From NCBI GenBank assembly GCA_001874305.1, contig MPCU01000010.1:1-64000 (forward strand): DNA of 64,000 bases. The letters are read 5' to 3'. The position numbers and the translations under genes were made by a program. Shown one piece after another: positions 1 to 8,635 of the stretch; within the stretch, counting starts at the first letter, position 1, and every line of letters starts with the position of its first letter. The stretch is from Bacteriovorax sp. MedPE-SWde (GTDB lineage: Bacteria > Bdellovibrionota > Bacteriovoracia > Bacteriovoracales > Bacteriovoracaceae). Below the pieces are notes generated by a model. The model was not told where the DNA came from and searched no databases. It was given only the letters and a program-made list of their open reading frames with translations.

Positions 1-202
1 ATTGCTAGGGGAGAAAGGCTGCTGTTGAGCTCTTTAGTGAAGCCAATACCATTTAGCATTCCATGGTGTTGAAGGACTATACTGTCTGCACCATATGGGA
101 CCTTTGGTATGGACTTTAGAAGTAGACTTGCTTTTAGTGCATGTTGTTCGACAAGCTTCTTTTCTTTGGCCGTGAAGTTGTAACTTTTTAGCTAAGGTAA
201 TG

Positions 203-232
203 AAAAAAAAGGCCTTCTCTAAGAGAAGGCCT
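203..232 (-). terminator. Intrinsic terminator of the porin-like gene
   Basis: Perfect AGGCCTTCTCT/AGAGAAGGCCT inverted repeat followed on the minus strand by a T-run (A-run at 203-210 on plus). Confidence 0.85.
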
Positions 233-259
233 GATATTAGATTAGTTTTGAAAATCGAA

Positions 260-1363
260 TTAGAACTTAAGTTGCATTCCAAGAGCTAGTTGAGTAGCGT
301 CATTGTCGTCAGACTTAGCAGTTGTGATTTTGTTGTCAGTTTCCCACTTAAGAGCAGTTAAGCTTGCAGATGCATGCTTATTGAATGTGTGAGTGTAGTT
401 AACAGCAATTTGAGAATAGTCAATTTTGTCATTCTTTACGTGAGCAACATTTGAGTCTTCTCTCGTTTGGTAAGTAAGAGTTAACTTACACTTGTCTTTT
501 GTATAAGCAACTGCTCCAAACATTCTGTCTACTTCGATCATTACTGGTGATGCCCCACCTTCTTCATCTTCTTGTTTAGACATACCAAGATTTAGGTCGA
601 TATTTCCAAAAGATAAATTAGCTCCATACATCATATATGTTTGATCACCTTCATCTGATTGAGAAAAGTTACTTTGACCAACATATAAGTCTAAGTCAAC
701 TGAGCCAAGGTCTCTTTGAAATCTTGCAAGGTACTCGTAGTGAGTAGGTCCTGAAGCACTATCTGTAGCAGCAGCACCGTTGCTGTTGTCATTATCTCTA
801 TCAGCAGCAACACTAATTGTTAATCCATGGATACTTGGAGTTGTATAGGCCATAAGGTCTACTCTTGATCTGTAAGCAAAACCAATTTCTTTAGTAGCTT
901 TAGCAATTCTAGCTTTTTGGTCATCACCTTGGAAACCTGCAACTGTTCCATCTAGTGGGTCAGCGATTTTCGCCATCTTTGATAAAATTGCATAAGTTTG
1001 ACCATATGTGAACTTACCGTAGTTAGTTTTAACGTCTACTTTTGCAGTTCTTAGTCTTGTTCTACCGTATTTACCATCTGTCGTTGATCCAGCGTCACCT
1101 TCATTAGTTGAGTTAAGCCCAAGCTCAAGCTTATATTTTGCAGTTACTGACTTTGTTAGTTTTACTTTACCTTTTACACCAAGTCTTGATTCAGAGTTTT
1201 GAACATCAGTAACACCGTCCATAGACTTTTTAGCGTGTACATCTTCTTGATCTGTGTGAGCAATAACTTTATTGATTTTTCCGTATACTTTTGGCATTTC
1301 CATTTTCATTGCTGATGCAAATGGAGCTGCAGTTACTGCTAGAATAGCGATACTTTTTTTCAT
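260..1363 (-). CDS. Gram-negative porin-like outer membrane protein
   Basis: Signal peptide, KVYGKINKVIAH start, beta-strand alternation, C-terminal LALGMQLKF ending in F. Confidence 0.75.
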   Translation of the reverse strand: MKKSIAILAVTAAPFASAMKMEMPKVYGKINKVIAHTDQEDVHAKKSMDGVTDVQNSESRLGVKGKVKLTKSVTAKYKLELGLNSTNEGDAGSTTDGKYGRTRLRTAKVDVKTNYGKFTYGQTYAILSKMAKIADPLDGTVAGFQGDDQKARIAKATKEIGFAYRSRVDLMAYTTPSIHGLTISVAADRDNDNSNGAAATDSASGPTHYEYLARFQRDLGSVDLDLYVGQSNFSQSDEGDQTYMMYGANLSFGNIDLNLGMSKQEDEEGGASPVMIEVDRMFGAVAYTKDKCKLTLTYQTREDSNVAHVKNDKIDYSQIAVNYTHTFNKHASASLTALKWETDNKITTAKSDDNDATQLALGMQLKF

Positions 1364-1454
1364 GCAAACCTTCCTTGATTTTGTTGATAAATTTCCTATG
1401 TTTATAAAATTGTCCGTATTATTAAAGAGATTGGCAATACTTTTTTTATGACGC

Positions 1455-1483
1455 TTGACACAGCGATCATGATGTTCGATAAA
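1455..1483 (+). promoter_or_regulatory. Putative sigma70 promoter of rimM operon
   Basis: TTGACA (1455-1460), 17-nt spacer, GATAAA (1478-1483). Confidence 0.5.
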
Positions 1484-1488
1484 GGCGT

Positions 1489-2016
1489 ATGGATAAAGAT
1501 AGTTTAATAATATTAGGTGTTTGTAATAAACCTCATGGCATTCGTGGTGGTTTTACATTTGTTTTAGAAAATAGTCAGGACAGTGTTCTTTCAAAGGGGA
1601 CTTCTGTTTATTTATTTCCTTCATCTCCTGCGAGTTCAATATCTTCAGAGGGTGAAGAGCACAAAATAGAGAAGATCAGTTTTGGAAATAAAACTATTGC
1701 CTACCTAAAAGATGTGACTGATAGAAACGTTACAGAGTCTATGATTCCGTTTGAAATAAAGTTTCCAAGAGATCAATTCCCTGAAGCTGAAGAAGGTGAA
1801 TTCTATATTGCTGACTTAGTTGGGATTGAAGTTCTTGAGTTTGGAACAGATGAACTAGTGGGAAAAGTTTCGGATTACTATGATAATAGTGTTCAAACTA
1901 TTTTAACTATTCGAGGGGCCAAGCAATCTTTCGATATTCCATTTGTAGAAAACTTTGTACCTAAAGTTGATGTTGAAGCTAGACGTATTTGGGTTGTAAT
2001 CCCTAAGTTGATATAG
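1489..2016 (+). CDS. rimM: 16S rRNA processing protein RimM
   Basis: LGVCNKPHGIRGGF N-terminus, PRC-barrel-like C-terminus, adjacent to trmD. Confidence 0.9.
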   Translation: MDKDSLIILGVCNKPHGIRGGFTFVLENSQDSVLSKGTSVYLFPSSPASSISSEGEEHKIEKISFGNKTIAYLKDVTDRNVTESMIPFEIKFPRDQFPEAEEGEFYIADLVGIEVLEFGTDELVGKVSDYYDNSVQTILTIRGAKQSFDIPFVENFVPKVDVEARRIWVVIPKLI

Positions 2017-2741
2017 TGAAGAAAATTTGGATTGTTTCTCTTTTTCCTGACTTCTTTAACTCTTTAAAAGGTAATGGAGTAATTGGAAGATTCTTTCAAA
2101 GTGACGATGTCGATTTAGAATGTCTTTACTTAGGAGACTATTCTGCGAAGAGTTTCAAAGGTGTTGATGAAGCTCCTTATGGCGGTGGCCCTGGTGTTGT
2201 TCTTCGCGCAGATGTTCTTGAAAAAGCTATTTTAGATATTAAAGAAAAAAGAAACTTTGGTGACGATTTTAAAAATAAGTTAAAGATCATATATACTGCA
2301 CCACGTGGAAAAGTATTTAACAATACTTATGCACATGAACTTGCAGAGGACTTCTCTAAAGGTGAAAAAGACCTCGTTTTTATTTGTGGTCGTTATGAAG
2401 GAATAGATGAAAGGTTTATTTCTCAGTATGTCGATGAAATATATTCGTTAGGTGACTTTGTTCTCTCTGGGGGAGAGGTTGCGGTGATGACTATAATCGA
2501 CTCATTTTCGCGCTTTGTTCCCGGTGTTCTAGGTAATGCCGACAGTGCTAATGACGACTCATTTGAAAATGGATTAATTGAAGGTCCACAATATACAAGA
2601 CCTGCAATTTTTAATGGTGAAGAAGTACCAAGCGTTTTGACTAGTGGAAATCATGCGAAAATCGAAGAGTTTCGATTGCAAAAGCGACTTGAATTCACTA
2701 AAAAGTTGAGACCAGATCTTTTTGATAAATATAGTAAATAA
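2016..2741 (+). CDS. trmD: tRNA (guanine-N1)-methyltransferase TrmD
   Basis: DEAPYGGGPGVVLRADVLEKAI and SLGDFVLSGGEVAVMTIIDS motifs. Confidence 0.95.
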   Translation: MKKIWIVSLFPDFFNSLKGNGVIGRFFQSDDVDLECLYLGDYSAKSFKGVDEAPYGGGPGVVLRADVLEKAILDIKEKRNFGDDFKNKLKIIYTAPRGKVFNNTYAHELAEDFSKGEKDLVFICGRYEGIDERFISQYVDEIYSLGDFVLSGGEVAVMTIIDSFSRFVPGVLGNADSANDDSFENGLIEGPQYTRPAIFNGEEVPSVLTSGNHAKIEEFRLQKRLEFTKKLRPDLFDKYSK

Positions 2742-3339
2742 TAAAATTGGATTAGATATGAAAGATAATATTTACCTTGGATTAGTTCATGCTCCTATCT
2801 GTAATAAGAAGGGAGAAGTTGTAACAACATCTGTAACAAACTTAGATATTCATGACATTGCAAGAAGCTGTCGTACGTTTGGTGTTTCAAAATACTTTAT
2901 TGTAACTCCACTGCAGGCCCAGCATGAACTTGTGAATAGGATTCTTGGTCACTGGGAAGAGGATAAGGCCGCGGCCTATAATCCTGATCGCCAGGATGCT
3001 CTCGCTATTGCAAGACTTGTAAATAGTGTTGAAGAGGGTGTAAAAAAGATCACCGAAATTGAAGGAATTGAACCCATAATCGCCGTAACTGGTGCAAATT
3101 TCAAGGAAAACAGTGGTGTTGAGTCGGACTTGCTAAACAAGGCGCGCCTTGACAAAAGGCCGGTTTTCTTGTTATTTGGTACAGGATGGGGTCTCCATGC
3201 ACATGTACTCGACCAGGCCCATTTCTCTCTCGAGCCAATTTTTGGCGCTAGTGAGGATGGTTATAATCACCTGTCTGTTCGATCTGCGGTTGCAATCTAT
3301 TTAGATAGATTGGCCCGTGCCTCTGAGACAAAAAAATAG
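2722..3339 (+). CDS. SAM-dependent SPOUT-type RNA methyltransferase (PF09936-like); translation may start at the internal ATG 2758
   Basis: IYLGLVHAPICNKKGEVVTTSVTNLDIHDIARSCRTFGV...FLLFGTGWGLHAHV; overlaps trmD end. Confidence 0.8.
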   Translation: MINIVNNKIGLDMKDNIYLGLVHAPICNKKGEVVTTSVTNLDIHDIARSCRTFGVSKYFIVTPLQAQHELVNRILGHWEEDKAAAYNPDRQDALAIARLVNSVEEGVKKITEIEGIEPIIAVTGANFKENSGVESDLLNKARLDKRPVFLLFGTGWGLHAHVLDQAHFSLEPIFGASEDGYNHLSVRSAVAIYLDRLARASETKK

Positions 3340-3402
3340 GACTTGCTTAAGAGCTGCATTTCGCCGTTCCTCTGAGAAGCCCAAAATGAATTAGGAGTTA
3401 AC

Positions 3403-3765
3403 ATGAACTTAATTGACATCGTTAATGAAGATCACAAAAATGCAAACACAGCTAACATGCCTCACTTTATTACAGGTGACACTGTAACTGTACACGCTAG
3501 AATTACTGAAGGTTCTAAGTCTAGAATCCAGATTTTTCAAGGTGTTGTAATTGCAATTAAAGAAAGAGGAAGACTTTCAGGTCACTTTAGAGTGAGAAAA
3601 ATTTCTTCTGGTATTGGTGTAGAGAGAGTATTTCCTTTCCATTCACCAAATGTTGAAAAAGTTGAAGTAGCTCAAAAAGGTAAATCTAGAAGATCTAAAC
3701 TGTACTATCTTAGAGATAGATCAGGTAAATCTGCTAGAATCGCAATTGACTACGATAGAAAGTAA
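3403..3765 (+). CDS. rplS: 50S ribosomal protein L19
   Basis: [29 protein letters not shown]...[13 protein letters not shown]...[15 protein letters not shown]. Confidence 0.97.
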   Translation: MNLIDIVNEDHKNANTANMPHFITGDTVTVHARITEGSKSRIQIFQGVVIAIKERGRLSGHFRVRKISSGIGVERVFPFHSPNVEKVEVAQKGKSRRSKLYYLRDRSGKSARIAIDYDRK

Positions 3766-3793
3766 TTCATTGATTTACATTTTTTCAAATATT

Positions 3794-3820
3794 GGGGCCT
3801 GCTATTGTGGGCCCTTTTAT
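3794..3820 (+). terminator. Intrinsic terminator after rplS
   Basis: GGGGCCTGCTATTGTGGGCCC hairpin followed by TTTTATTTTT. Confidence 0.7.
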
Positions 3821-3844
3821 TTTTATACATGTTGAGAGAGTTTT

Positions 3845-4537
3845 GTGATTGAAAGCGAATATATTTCTAAGAGTGATACATTTATCGCTGGAACAGATGA
3901 GGTTGGACGAGGTCCGCTGGCCGGTCCTGTTGTTGGTGGGTGTGTACTCATTCAAGGAAACCTGAATAATCTTAATGACCTTTCAAAATTTCTTAGAGAG
4001 ATGGGAGTTACAGACTCTAAGAAACTAACAGATCTTAAAAGAAAAAAGATTCTCGATAAGCTTAGCATTTCATTTGAGAAAGGAATGTACTGTAAAATTC
4101 GATTATGTAAATTAAATGTACATATCTCTGTTGTTGAAAAAAGCCCTCGCGATATTGAGAAGGTTAATATTCTACAGGCATCCTTAATTTCAATGAAGAG
4201 TGCTCTTGATACATGCCTTAAAAATGTGAATCGAAAAACAATTAAAGGATCTATTTTAATTGATGGGAATAAAGTATTTGAAGCTCCTTTGGGACAAAAG
4301 TGTTTTCCAGTTATAAAAGGAGATAGTAAGTCTGTTGTAATTGGCCTGGCTTCAATAGCTGCTAAAGTTTATAGAGACGACCTTATGACTAAGCTGTCTA
4401 AGAAATACCCTAATTACGGTTTTGAAAAAAATGCTGGTTACCCAACACAATTTCATCGCGACGCTATTGAGTCTCATGGTATCACTCCTGCTCATAGAAA
4501 GAGTTTTAGAGGAGTTAAGGAATTTGTCACAAATTAG
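3845..4537 (+). CDS. rnhB: Ribonuclease HII
   Basis: AGTDEVGRGPLAGPVVGGCVLI; IKGDSKSVVIGLASIAAKVYRD; YPNYGFEKNAGYPT. Confidence 0.95.
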   Translation: MIESEYISKSDTFIAGTDEVGRGPLAGPVVGGCVLIQGNLNNLNDLSKFLREMGVTDSKKLTDLKRKKILDKLSISFEKGMYCKIRLCKLNVHISVVEKSPRDIEKVNILQASLISMKSALDTCLKNVNRKTIKGSILIDGNKVFEAPLGQKCFPVIKGDSKSVVIGLASIAAKVYRDDLMTKLSKKYPNYGFEKNAGYPTQFHRDAIESHGITPAHRKSFRGVKEFVTN

Positions 4538-4811
4538 AATCAAAAAGGGGAATACCCTTGAGAGAGATGCTTCCTTAAAGGTTCATAAGAAAGGGAAGGC
4601 GCTATTGGTACATCCAAAGGTTTTACGAGATCTTGGTGCAGGACAAATTGACCTTGCTAGAATCCAGAATGGAATGATTGAAGTTTTTGAAGTTAAAAGC
4701 TTTGCTGCTATTTCAAGAATTCAGAAACGTCGTTTATTGCGTAGCGCAGAATACTTGAGCAGTATTTTTGATCTGTCATGCCGTATATCCGTGATTTTTC
4801 AGGATTTTTAG
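4524..4811 (+). CDS. YraN-like (UPF0102) endonuclease-fold protein, probable TTG start at 4524
   Basis: GAGQIDLARIQNGMIEVFEVKSF...QKRRLLRSAEYLSS resembles the YraN GEIDLIA...VFVEVK core; follows rnhB; RBS-like ggagttaagg upstream of TTG. Confidence 0.6.
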   Translation: MSQIRIKKGNTLERDASLKVHKKGKALLVHPKVLRDLGAGQIDLARIQNGMIEVFEVKSFAAISRIQKRRLLRSAEYLSSIFDLSCRISVIFQDF

Positions 4812-5312
4812 TTGCGTTTTGCCAAGATGATATTTATCCTTTTATACATGATAAAAAAGATCTTTATAACATTCTTCATTATATTTTTAGCAATCAATTC
4901 AAATGCACGTGCAGAGGGTAGTTCTCGAGGTAAGGCACTTGGTACAATGGCCCTTTACGGAACTATTGGTGGTGCACTTCTTGGAACAGCTTCCTTGGCC
5001 TTTGGCGCAAGTGGTAGATCTGTCGCAATTGGTGCTTCTCTTGGACTTTATTCAGGTCTATTATTTGGTGGATATGTAGTTGGCTCTCATGAAATGATGA
5101 AGAGAAAATATAAAGGACCAAAAGAAAGTGAGGAGCAGTATTATCCTGACACTGAGGGAAGTCCCTATGAAGATCAGCAATCTGACGTTTATGACCCAGG
5201 TTATAATCAAGGATCAAATGATGCTGGACCTGCCGATCATGGGCTTTCTAAGAAAGATCAATCAAGACCAGGTCAAACATACTATGTTCAATTACTAAAT
5301 TATCAGTTTTGA
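4812..5312 (+). CDS. Secreted/membrane glycine-zipper-like protein of unknown function (true start possibly internal)
   Basis: Hydrophobic signal IFITFFIIFLAINSNARA; Gly/Ala-rich zipper; acidic tail. Confidence 0.5.
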   Translation: MRFAKMIFILLYMIKKIFITFFIIFLAINSNARAEGSSRGKALGTMALYGTIGGALLGTASLAFGASGRSVAIGASLGLYSGLLFGGYVVGSHEMMKRKYKGPKESEEQYYPDTEGSPYEDQQSDVYDPGYNQGSNDAGPADHGLSKKDQSRPGQTYYVQLLNYQF

Positions 5313-5686
5313 AATGTTCTACCTTTTTGACCGAAGTAATTACTTACTTCTGTCTCATCTGAGTCAAACTCGTTAATTAGAACTTCCATTGCATTAAAAT
5401 TATATAGCTTAAAGACTTTGAAGAATTCTGAGCTTACATTTGAAAGACGAATTTGATCTCTTCTGTCATTTAGAGACTTTATCGTATCTACAAAAATTCC
5501 AATTCCTGAAGATCCTACAAACTTTAAAGACGTTAAATCCAGAGTTATTTGGGCCGAAGGATATTGTCCTGTCAGTCCTGCGAGTTCTTGTCTAAGAGGA
5601 ACAATATTTTCATAATCCATACCACCTTCCATTAGAACAGTGATATTTCCAGTTGCATCAGTTGTAACTCTCGCTTTCATTGTCAT
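5303..5686 (-). CDS. STAS-domain anti-sigma factor antagonist-like protein
   Basis: ITLDLTSLKFVGSSGIGIFVDTIK motif. Confidence 0.85.
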   Translation of the reverse strand: MTMKARVTTDATGNITVLMEGGMDYENIVPLRQELAGLTGQYPSAQITLDLTSLKFVGSSGIGIFVDTIKSLNDRRDQIRLSNVSSEFFKVFKLYNFNAMEVLINEFDSDETEVSNYFGQKGRTFQN

Positions 5687-5819
5687 CGCATTCTCCTATT
5701 TGTTTATTGTCCCTGTAATATTACATTAATTGTGCACCATGTTAAATCCGGTAATCTTTTACATTTCTGCTCCTCTTTTCTGGGCAAAACTTTGTAAACC
5801 TGCTAAAAAACATTAAAAG

Positions 5820-6647
5820 GTGACTAAAATGATAAAGCTTAAGTTAATAACAACTCCAATTGGAAATCTCGATGATCTTACTCCTAGAGCTAAGTTAGCA
5901 CTTGAAAGCTCTACGCTTGTGTTAGCAGAAGATACAAGAACAACGAGGAATCTATTTGATTTGTTGGAAATACCTGTTGTTGGAAGGAAATTTATGGCCT
6001 TTCATGATCATAGTCAGAAGCAGATCGATTCACTTTTGCATACTCTTAAAAGTCACGATGAATGTTGTATTGTATCAGATGCTGGGAGCCCAATTATTAG
6101 TGACCCTGCTTATCCCTTAGTTAGAGCTGTGATTGATGCTGGTGGTGAAGTCGTTTCTGTACCGGGTGTTACTTCTGTTGTTACTGCTTTGGAAATGTCA
6201 GCACTACCTCCTCAGCCTTATACATTTCATGGTTTCCTAGGGCGTAAGAAATCTGAAATAGCGAATAAGTTAGATGAATGTACATCTTTTGGTGGAACTC
6301 ATATTTTCTTTGAATCACCACATCGAATAGAGTCGACTCTAGATCTACTTGCTACGACTATTCCAAATAATGATGTCGCGATATGTAGAGAGATTACTAA
6401 GAAGTTTGAAAGTGTTTATCGCTTCAAAGCAAGAGATTGGAAATCTCAAGAAATTAACGTTAAAGGTGAATTTGTAGTTGTTATCCATTTTGATAAGACT
6501 AATCAAACCTCCATGGGACAAAAAGATCTAAAAAAGTTCGCAGAAGGTTATTTGAAAAAGAAAACTCCTAAGAACCTGGCCAAGCTTTTGGCCCCTGCAT
6601 TGGGAATCACTTCTTCTGAGGCATATTCTCTCTTAACTGATCAGTAA
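5820..6647 (+). CDS. rsmI: 16S rRNA (cytidine1402-2'-O)-methyltransferase RsmI
   Basis: LITTPIGNLDDLTPRAKLALESSTLVLAEDTRTTRNL; SDAGSPIISDP; FFESPHRI. Confidence 0.96.
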   Translation: MTKMIKLKLITTPIGNLDDLTPRAKLALESSTLVLAEDTRTTRNLFDLLEIPVVGRKFMAFHDHSQKQIDSLLHTLKSHDECCIVSDAGSPIISDPAYPLVRAVIDAGGEVVSVPGVTSVVTALEMSALPPQPYTFHGFLGRKKSEIANKLDECTSFGGTHIFFESPHRIESTLDLLATTIPNNDVAICREITKKFESVYRFKARDWKSQEINVKGEFVVVIHFDKTNQTSMGQKDLKKFAEGYLKKKTPKNLAKLLAPALGITSSEAYSLLTDQ

Positions 6648-6712
6648 GGTCGAGTATGCTAAAGTAGTTCTTCTTTACTGACGATATATATCTAGTAAAG
6701 GAGTGCTAAGAA

Positions 6713-7837
6713 ATGAGTTCTGATAATTTAGAAAAGAAAATTGAGAGATATGAAGACTTAATAAAGCTTGGTCAACTAGCTTCATCTTCATTAGACTACA
6801 AAAATATTCAAAAGAAAGCAGAGGGGAAGATAAAGAAACTTCTCGACTGTGAAAAAGTTGTTATTTATCTCTATGATACAAAGTCAGAACTACTAACTCA
6901 TAACTTCTATAAAGATACCAAAGTTGAAACTGTTGAAGTCAAGATAGACGAACATACATTTCTCGGATCTTGTGCACACTATAGTGCTATCTTACATATT
7001 ACAGATATTCAATCAGACATACGCTTTAGAAAATCTCCAGAATATCTTCAAGCGGTAAATGCACAGGGTTTATTGCTGATCCCTTTATTGTCTAAGGGGC
7101 AGTTACTAGGCGTAATTGAGGCGATCAATTCCCACAGTGGTGAGTTCTCTAATGAAGATATCCACTTTGCAGAGGCGGTTGCAAACCAAATGACAATGTC
7201 ATTAGAAAACTTTCAACTCTTTGAAAAACTACAAAAGCAATTTATACAAGTTGTTGAATCTCTTGCGGACGCAATTGGAAAAAAAGATGCTTATACTGGT
7301 GGACACACTAAGAGAGTACGTCACTTTTCTGAGATGATTGGCCGAGAGCTTGACCTGACTTATGAGGATATGAATAACTTAAGATTAGCTGCAGTTCTTC
7401 ATGATATTGGAAAAATAGGAATTGAAGACAGTATTCTCAAAAAGGAAGCTCCTCTTACTGCAGAAGAGTTTGTGATAATGAAAGATCATCCGCGTCTTGG
7501 TTACGAAATTATTGGTCATATAGAGTCTCTTTCTGAAGTTGTTGACGGAATGAGGTTTCATCACGAAAGACCAGATGGTAAAGGATATCCATTCGGACTA
7601 AAGGGAGATGAGATACCTGTTATTGCTATGATTATCTCTGTAGCGGATTCGTTTGATGCCATGATTTCTACTAGACCATATAGAAAGGGCCTTGCTCCTA
7701 TGATTGCTTGGCAAGAAATCTTAGACAATAAGGGAACGCAATTTTCCGAAAAAGTAGTTGATGCATTTGATACGGCATTTAGAAAGACAAAAATGTTCCG
7801 CCCAGAAAAAATGGAAAAAATTAAAAAAGCCGGTTAA
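6713..7837 (+). CDS. GAF plus HD-GYP domain cyclic-di-GMP phosphodiesterase-like protein
   Basis: N-terminal GAF; HDIGKIGI and HHERPDGKGYPFGLKGDEI. Confidence 0.9.
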   Translation: MSSDNLEKKIERYEDLIKLGQLASSSLDYKNIQKKAEGKIKKLLDCEKVVIYLYDTKSELLTHNFYKDTKVETVEVKIDEHTFLGSCAHYSAILHITDIQSDIRFRKSPEYLQAVNAQGLLLIPLLSKGQLLGVIEAINSHSGEFSNEDIHFAEAVANQMTMSLENFQLFEKLQKQFIQVVESLADAIGKKDAYTGGHTKRVRHFSEMIGRELDLTYEDMNNLRLAAVLHDIGKIGIEDSILKKEAPLTAEEFVIMKDHPRLGYEIIGHIESLSEVVDGMRFHHERPDGKGYPFGLKGDEIPVIAMIISVADSFDAMISTRPYRKGLAPMIAWQEILDNKGTQFSEKVVDAFDTAFRKTKMFRPEKMEKIKKAG

Positions 7838-7867
7838 AATAACTATTATAGAGAAAGGGAAGTTTCG

Positions 7868-8632
7868 ATGATAGTTAAAATAGTTGGCGGACACGGTGGT
7901 GTCTCTCCTGGCTTTAGGGCCACTTCATATTTAGTTGATGGAAAATTACTTATTGATGCTGGATCTGTTGCCAGTGGTATTCCAATAGCTGAGCAAGCGC
8001 TAATTGATAATATATTAATCTCACATTCACATCTTGACCATATATCAGATCTTGCATTCTTGGCCGACAATTGTTTTGGAATGAGAGGAAAGCCCTTTGA
8101 TATTTGGACTAATAATGAAGTTAAAGACAATGTGATGAAGCATTTATTAAATGATGCGATCTGGCCTGACTTTACAAAACTCCCTAGTGAAAAAGACCCA
8201 ACACTACAGTTTAACCTTTTCGAAGCAGAAGAGGTTAAGCAAATTGGTGACTATAAAGTTACAGCTGTTAAAGTTAATCACTACGCAGGTTCTTTAGGTT
8301 TTATTATTGAGAAGGATGGGGCCTCTGTGGTTTTCACGCAAGACACAGGACCAACGGATAGAATTTGGGAACTAGCTAAAGAACAAAAGAATCTCAAGGG
8401 AATTTTCTGTGAGGTAAGCTTTCCAAATAGTATGACCCAAATTGCAATTGACTCTCGTCATCACACACCAGCAACGATGAGAGAAGAGCTAAAGAAAATG
8501 CCTCAAGAAGTTCCTGTTTTCTTAGGGCATCTCAAACCGAACTTTCAAGCGCAACTATATCAAGAGATTGCGCAGTTAAATGAATCAAGAATAACAATAC
8601 TAGGTTCTGATAATTCTAATTTTGTTTTCTAA
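7868..8632 (+). CDS. Metallo-beta-lactamase-fold hydrolase, class II cyclic-nucleotide phosphodiesterase-like
   Basis: LISHSHLDHISDLAFLADN; FTQDTGPTDRIWELAK; HHTPATMREE; LGHLKP. Confidence 0.8.
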   Translation: MIVKIVGGHGGVSPGFRATSYLVDGKLLIDAGSVASGIPIAEQALIDNILISHSHLDHISDLAFLADNCFGMRGKPFDIWTNNEVKDNVMKHLLNDAIWPDFTKLPSEKDPTLQFNLFEAEEVKQIGDYKVTAVKVNHYAGSLGFIIEKDGASVVFTQDTGPTDRIWELAKEQKNLKGIFCEVSFPNSMTQIAIDSRHHTPATMREELKKMPQEVPVFLGHLKPNFQAQLYQEIAQLNESRITILGSDNSNFVF

Positions 8633-8635
8633 ACC

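Noticed and set aside
34-282. 82-aa minus-strand ORF overlapping the porin terminator
   Set aside because: Low-complexity translation, runs through an obvious terminator, no RBS or family resemblance.
4963-5217. Antisense ORFs inside genes (e.g. 4963-5217, 23535-23741, 33380-33739, 39559-40032, 57901-58221)
   Set aside because: All opposite or out of frame within well-supported CDSs with biased composition mirroring the sense strand; typical ORF-caller shadows.
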